Shown piece after piece: positions 61,385 through 64,000 of a DNA stretch of 64,000 nt. Position numbers and translations under genes: made by a program. A model generated the notes under the pieces. That model searched no databases, had not been told where the DNA came from, and saw only the letters and a list, made by a program, of their open reading frames with translations. Each line of letters opens with the position of its first letter. Position 1 is the stretch's first letter. The stretch comes from Bradyrhizobium canariense (GTDB taxonomy: Bacteria; Pseudomonadota; Alphaproteobacteria; Rhizobiales; Xanthobacteraceae), in the NCBI RefSeq assembly GCF_019402665.1, contig NZ_VSST01000089.1:62001-126000 (forward strand), given 5' to 3'.

Positions 61385-62257
61385 TCACCGCGCCGCTGCC
61401 ACCTTCAACGACGGCGGCATCAATCCGCCCATCGGGCGGCCGGAGCGCGTTGGGTTGAGCTGATAGAGACCACGACGTTCGGCGATCGGGCGGAACGCGT
61501 CGGTGATGCCGACGACGGATTCGGCGGCGCCGAGCAGCAGCGTACCGTCGGCTTCCAAAACCTTCGCCATGCGCTCGAAGATCACGGCCTTGGTGTCCTG
61601 GTCGAAATAGATCAGCACGTTGCGGCAGAAGATCACGTCGAACGTGCCGAGATGGGAGAAGTCCTGCAACAGATTGAGCTGGCGGAACTGCACCATCGCG
61701 CGGATGTCGGCATTGAGCTGCCAGACCTCGCCCGCTTGCGTGAAGTATTTCATCAGGTGCTGGATCGGCAGGCCGCGCTGCACCTCGAACTGGCTGTAGA
61801 CGCCGGCCTTGGATTTCTCCAGCACCTCCTGCGACAGATCGGTGGCGACGATCTCGATGCGCCATCCGGCGAAGGCAGCGCCCATCTCCTTCACGCACAT
61901 CGCGATCGAATAAGGCTCCTGTCCCGTCGACGACGCCGCCGACCAGATGCGCAGCGACTTGCGCGCCGCGCGCGCCCGATGCAGCCCCGGCAGGATCGTT
62001 TCGCGCAAATGATCGAACGGGATCTTGTCGCGGTAGAAGAAGGTCTCGTTGGTGGTCATCGCTTCGACCACGTCGCTCGCAAGCCGCCCGTCGCCGTTCC
62101 TGATCTTCAGCACGAGATCGGGAATCCCGCTAAGGCTCGCCTTGCGAGCCAGCGGCAGCAACCGGCTCTCGACCAGATACTGCTTGTCCGGGGAGAGATC
62201 GAGGCCGGAGCGCTCTTTCAGGAATTTGCGTAGATAGTCGTAGTCAACAGGCGTCAC
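61385..62257 (-). CDS. cheR: Chemotaxis protein methyltransferase CheR
   Basis: 290 residues. CheR methylates glutamates of chemoreceptors with SAM. N-terminal all-alpha domain: [38 protein letters not shown] domain: [40 protein letters not shown] and [13 protein letters not shown]. Last visible gene of the che operon; its ATG overlaps the cheB stop by 4 bp (ATGA). Confidence 0.94.
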   Translation of the reverse strand: MTPVDYDYLRKFLKERSGLDLSPDKQYLVESRLLPLARKASLSGIPDLVLKIRNGDGRLASDVVEAMTTNETFFYRDKIPFDHLRETILPGLHRARAARKSLRIWSAASSTGQEPYSIAMCVKEMGAAFAGWRIEIVATDLSQEVLEKSKAGVYSQFEVQRGLPIQHLMKYFTQAGEVWQLNADIRAMVQFRQLNLLQDFSHLGTFDVIFCRNVLIYFDQDTKAVIFERMAKVLEADGTLLLGAAESVVGITDAFRPIAERRGLYQLNPTRSGRPMGGLMPPSLKVAAAR

Positions 62258-63450
62258 GAACGGTCTCCCGCAAAGAGGCGATTGACCCTGGCGCCGATCT
62301 GGTTGAGCGGCAGGATCGCCGCGCAGATGCCGGCATTGGCGGCTGCGCCCGGCATGCCCCAGACCACGCTGGAGGCTTCGTCCTGCGCGATCACGCTGCC
62401 GCCGGCGGCGACGATGTCCTTGCCGCCGCGCATGCCGTCCGAGCCCATGCCCGTCAGGATCACGGAGAGGATGGCGCCATGCCAGATGTCGATGGCGGAG
62501 GTGAACAGCGGATCGACCGCGGGCTTGCAGAAATTGACGGCGGGACCGTCGTCGAGCGCGATCGCCACGTCGGCGCCGCTGCGCACGACGCGCATGTGCT
62601 TGCCGCCCGGCGCAAGATAGATGCGGCCCGGCTTCACCGGCTCGCCATCGACGGCTTCGGCTGCCGGCTTGCGGCTCGTGCGTGCCAGATGCTCGGCGAG
62701 AATGGTGGTGAAGGTCGGCGGCATGTGCTGGGTGATCAGCACCGGGACGCGGTCGATCACGGCGCCAAGCTCGGCGACGAGCGCCATCAGCGCCTGAGGA
62801 CCGCCGGTCGATGAGCCGATCAGCAGCACCTTCGGTGCCTGGGTCGAGAACGGACGCGTGGACAGCACCGAGGACGACGACGGCGCATGCACGGCCGGAG
62901 CCGGCGCGGCAGGCCGCGCGACAACCGGTCCACGTGCGGCCGGGGCCGGGCTCGCAGGCGCCAGCGGCGGGCTCGCAACCGCGGGCTTGCGGCGAAGCCG
63001 TGCGCCGAGGTGGCGGATTTTCTGGATCAGGTCGTGGTGGAAGATGTCCGCAGCCGACGCCTCGCGCGTCGATTCCGGCTTCGGAATGTAGTCGGCGGCG
63101 CCGAGCGACAGCGCCTTGAAGCTGATCTCCGCGTTACGGCGGGTCAGCGTCGAAGCCATGATGATGACGAGATCGCGCTTCTTCGCCAGGAGTTGCGGCA
63201 GCGCCGAGATGCCGTCGAGCTCGGGCATTTCGATATCGAGCACGGCAACGTCGGGGTTGATGCGTTCGATCTGGTTGACCGCCTCGAGCCCGGTGCGCAG
63301 CGAGGCCGCGACCTCCATGTCATGCTCGGCACCGATCCAGCGCGAGATCAGACCGCGAATGACGACGGAGTCGTCGACGATCATCACCCGCAAAGGCCCG
63401 GCTTCCCGCGACGAGCCCGGGGTCGAATTACCTGCGAACGCAACACTCAT
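62254..63450 (-). CDS. cheB: Chemotaxis response regulator/methylesterase CheB
   Basis: 398 residues. Receiver domain with Asp26/Asp27 and phospho-site Asp72 ([13 protein letters not shown]). A long Ala/Pro linker (about 155-200) follows, then the methylesterase domain with catalytic Ser in [12 protein letters not shown], His in LITQHMPP and Asp in [10 protein letters not shown]. It removes methyl groups from chemoreceptors when phosphorylated by CheA. The start at 63450 gives an N-terminal tail of about 20 residues before the receiver. Confidence 0.94.
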   Translation of the reverse strand: MSVAFAGNSTPGSSREAGPLRVMIVDDSVVIRGLISRWIGAEHDMEVAASLRTGLEAVNQIERINPDVAVLDIEMPELDGISALPQLLAKKRDLVIIMASTLTRRNAEISFKALSLGAADYIPKPESTREASAADIFHHDLIQKIRHLGARLRRKPAVASPPLAPASPAPAARGPVVARPAAPAPAVHAPSSSSVLSTRPFSTQAPKVLLIGSSTGGPQALMALVAELGAVIDRVPVLITQHMPPTFTTILAEHLARTSRKPAAEAVDGEPVKPGRIYLAPGGKHMRVVRSGADVAIALDDGPAVNFCKPAVDPLFTSAIDIWHGAILSVILTGMGSDGMRGGKDIVAAGGSVIAQDEASSVVWGMPGAAANAGICAAILPLNQIGARVNRLFAGDRS

Positions 63451-63525
63451 TACTCACCAACTCAGACTGAAACGGTCAGTTGAAGACAAACGCCGAAGGA
63501 GCCGTTCAGCCTCCGGGGCGGTCGC

Positions 63526-63891
63526 TCAGATAAGGCCGACTTCCTGGAATTTCGCCGTCACGATGTCCTTGTCGAAGGGCTTCATGATGTACTCGTTGGC
63601 GCCGGCGTGCAGCGCGCGCGCGATATGCGCGACGTCGTTCTCGGTGGTGCAGAACACCACCTTGGGCTGGTCGCCGCCGGGCATGCGGCGGAGATGGCCG
63701 AGGAACTCGTAGCCGTCCATCACCGGCATGTTCCAGTCCAGCAGCACAGCGTCGGGCAGGCCGCGCTTGCAGGCCTCCAGCGCCTTCTCACCGTCCTCGG
63801 CTTCGAGGATCTGGAAGTCGAGGCCCTCCAGGATCCGGCGCGCAACCTTGCGGATGACGCTGGAATCATCAACGACGAGACAAGTTCGCAT
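63526..63891 (-). CDS. cheY: CheY-type response regulator
   Basis: 121 residues from the ATG at 63891 behind GAGG; a longer frame to 63933 overlaps the intergenic hairpin. Single receiver domain: acidic Asp8/Asp9, Asp52 (LLDWNMPVMDG), Thr82 or Thr83, Lys104 (IMKPFD). It acts on the flagellar motor or as a phosphate sink. It is first in the visible che string, 75 bp upstream of cheB, and downstream of a gene whose last codons lie at 63965-64000. Confidence 0.92.
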   Translation of the reverse strand: MRTCLVVDDSSVIRKVARRILEGLDFQILEAEDGEKALEACKRGLPDAVLLDWNMPVMDGYEFLGHLRRMPGGDQPKVVFCTTENDVAHIARALHAGANEYIMKPFDKDIVTAKFQEVGLI

Positions 63892-63907
63892 GTGAACCTC
63901 TGCTTCT

Positions 63908-63923
63908 CCCCGCTTTTGCGGGG
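63908..63923. other. Intercistronic hairpin in the che operon
   Basis: CCCCGC-TTTT-GCGGGG is a perfect 6-bp stem with a tight loop 17 bp upstream of the cheY ATG, on the transcript between the upstream gene and cheY. It may attenuate or protect the mRNA. Confidence 0.45.
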
Positions 63924-63964
63924 GCACTTCCAATTGCAGGTACGTCGGCGGATGTGCCGGCGTA

Positions 63965-64000
63965 TCAGGCCGCCATCATCTCGGGCGCGAGCTCGAGGAC
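63965..64000 (-). CDS. 3' end of the gene upstream of cheY (perhaps cheW), partial
   Basis: Only the last 11 codons, ending VLELAPEMMAA, and a TGA are in the window, on the same strand and 73 bp before cheY. In rhizobial che operons the usual order is cheA-cheW-cheY-cheB-cheR, which suggests CheW. The residues themselves are too few to tell. Confidence 0.45.
   Translation of the reverse strand, partial: VLELAPEMMAA

Overview
The window reads as a chromosomal segment of an alphaproteobacterium of the order Rhizobiales, most probably Bradyrhizobium. The reasons are high GC content, a ctrA gene divergent from fliI-fliJ, CtrA-type (TTAA-N7-TTAAC) and CcrM-type (GANTC) sites upstream of ctrA, a cheY-cheB-cheR string, and several intergenic palindromic repeat families typical of Bradyrhizobium genomes. 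No tRNA, rRNA, CRISPR array, transposase or integrase was seen. Genus and family names are from memory; no database search was run. || Layout. 1-2.8 kb: 5' part of a TetR repressor facing a tripartite-tricarboxylate (Bug/TctC) binding protein and a VOC protein across a near-perfect 30-bp operator, then a methyltransferase. 2.8-10.6 kb (envelope genes): an L,D-transpeptidase with an apparent second, degenerate catalytic domain, a fatty-acid desaturase, a polysaccharide flippase, a Tat-exported GH10 xylanase, a DUF6492 protein and a protein-isoaspartate methyltransferase. 10.6-23 kb: a 1154-residue SAM-cyclase-AAA-TPR signalling protein divergent from an orphan two-module NRPS (A-T-C-A-T-C, no thioesterase), followed by an unrecorded-looking 57-residue lysine-rich protein, a phosphopantetheinyl transferase and a luciferase-like monooxygenase. 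This is the most novel locus. || 23-38 kb (amine and amino-acid catabolism): an acetylpolyamine-amidohydrolase-like deacetylase, a periplasmic sugar dehydrogenase/lactonase pair, gamma-glutamyltransferase, a PuuB-like oxidase, a polar amino-acid ABC importer, D-amino-acid dehydrogenase, an omega-aminotransferase and two XRE-cupin regulators with visible candidate operators. 38-42.8 kb: a PaoABC-type molybdenum aldehyde oxidoreductase divergent from a TetR regulator. 42.8-49.1 kb: a DUF4864 protein, an MFS carrier, and a copper-handling operon (His-rich protein, lipoprotein, TolC-like, multicopper oxidase, cupredoxin, CusF-like). || 49.1-64 kb (motility and cell-cycle control): flhA behind a CtrA-like site, a repeat-rich gap, an AraC regulator, an ECF sigma/anti-sigma pair, fliI-fliJ, ctrA, a yjfL-yjfM-yjfC-like trio ending in a glutathionylspermidine-synthase homologue, and the 3' part of a chemotaxis operon (cheY-cheB-cheR). 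Start sites were moved from the longest reading frame wherever a Shine-Dalgarno sequence, signal peptide or family length favoured an internal start; each case is stated.
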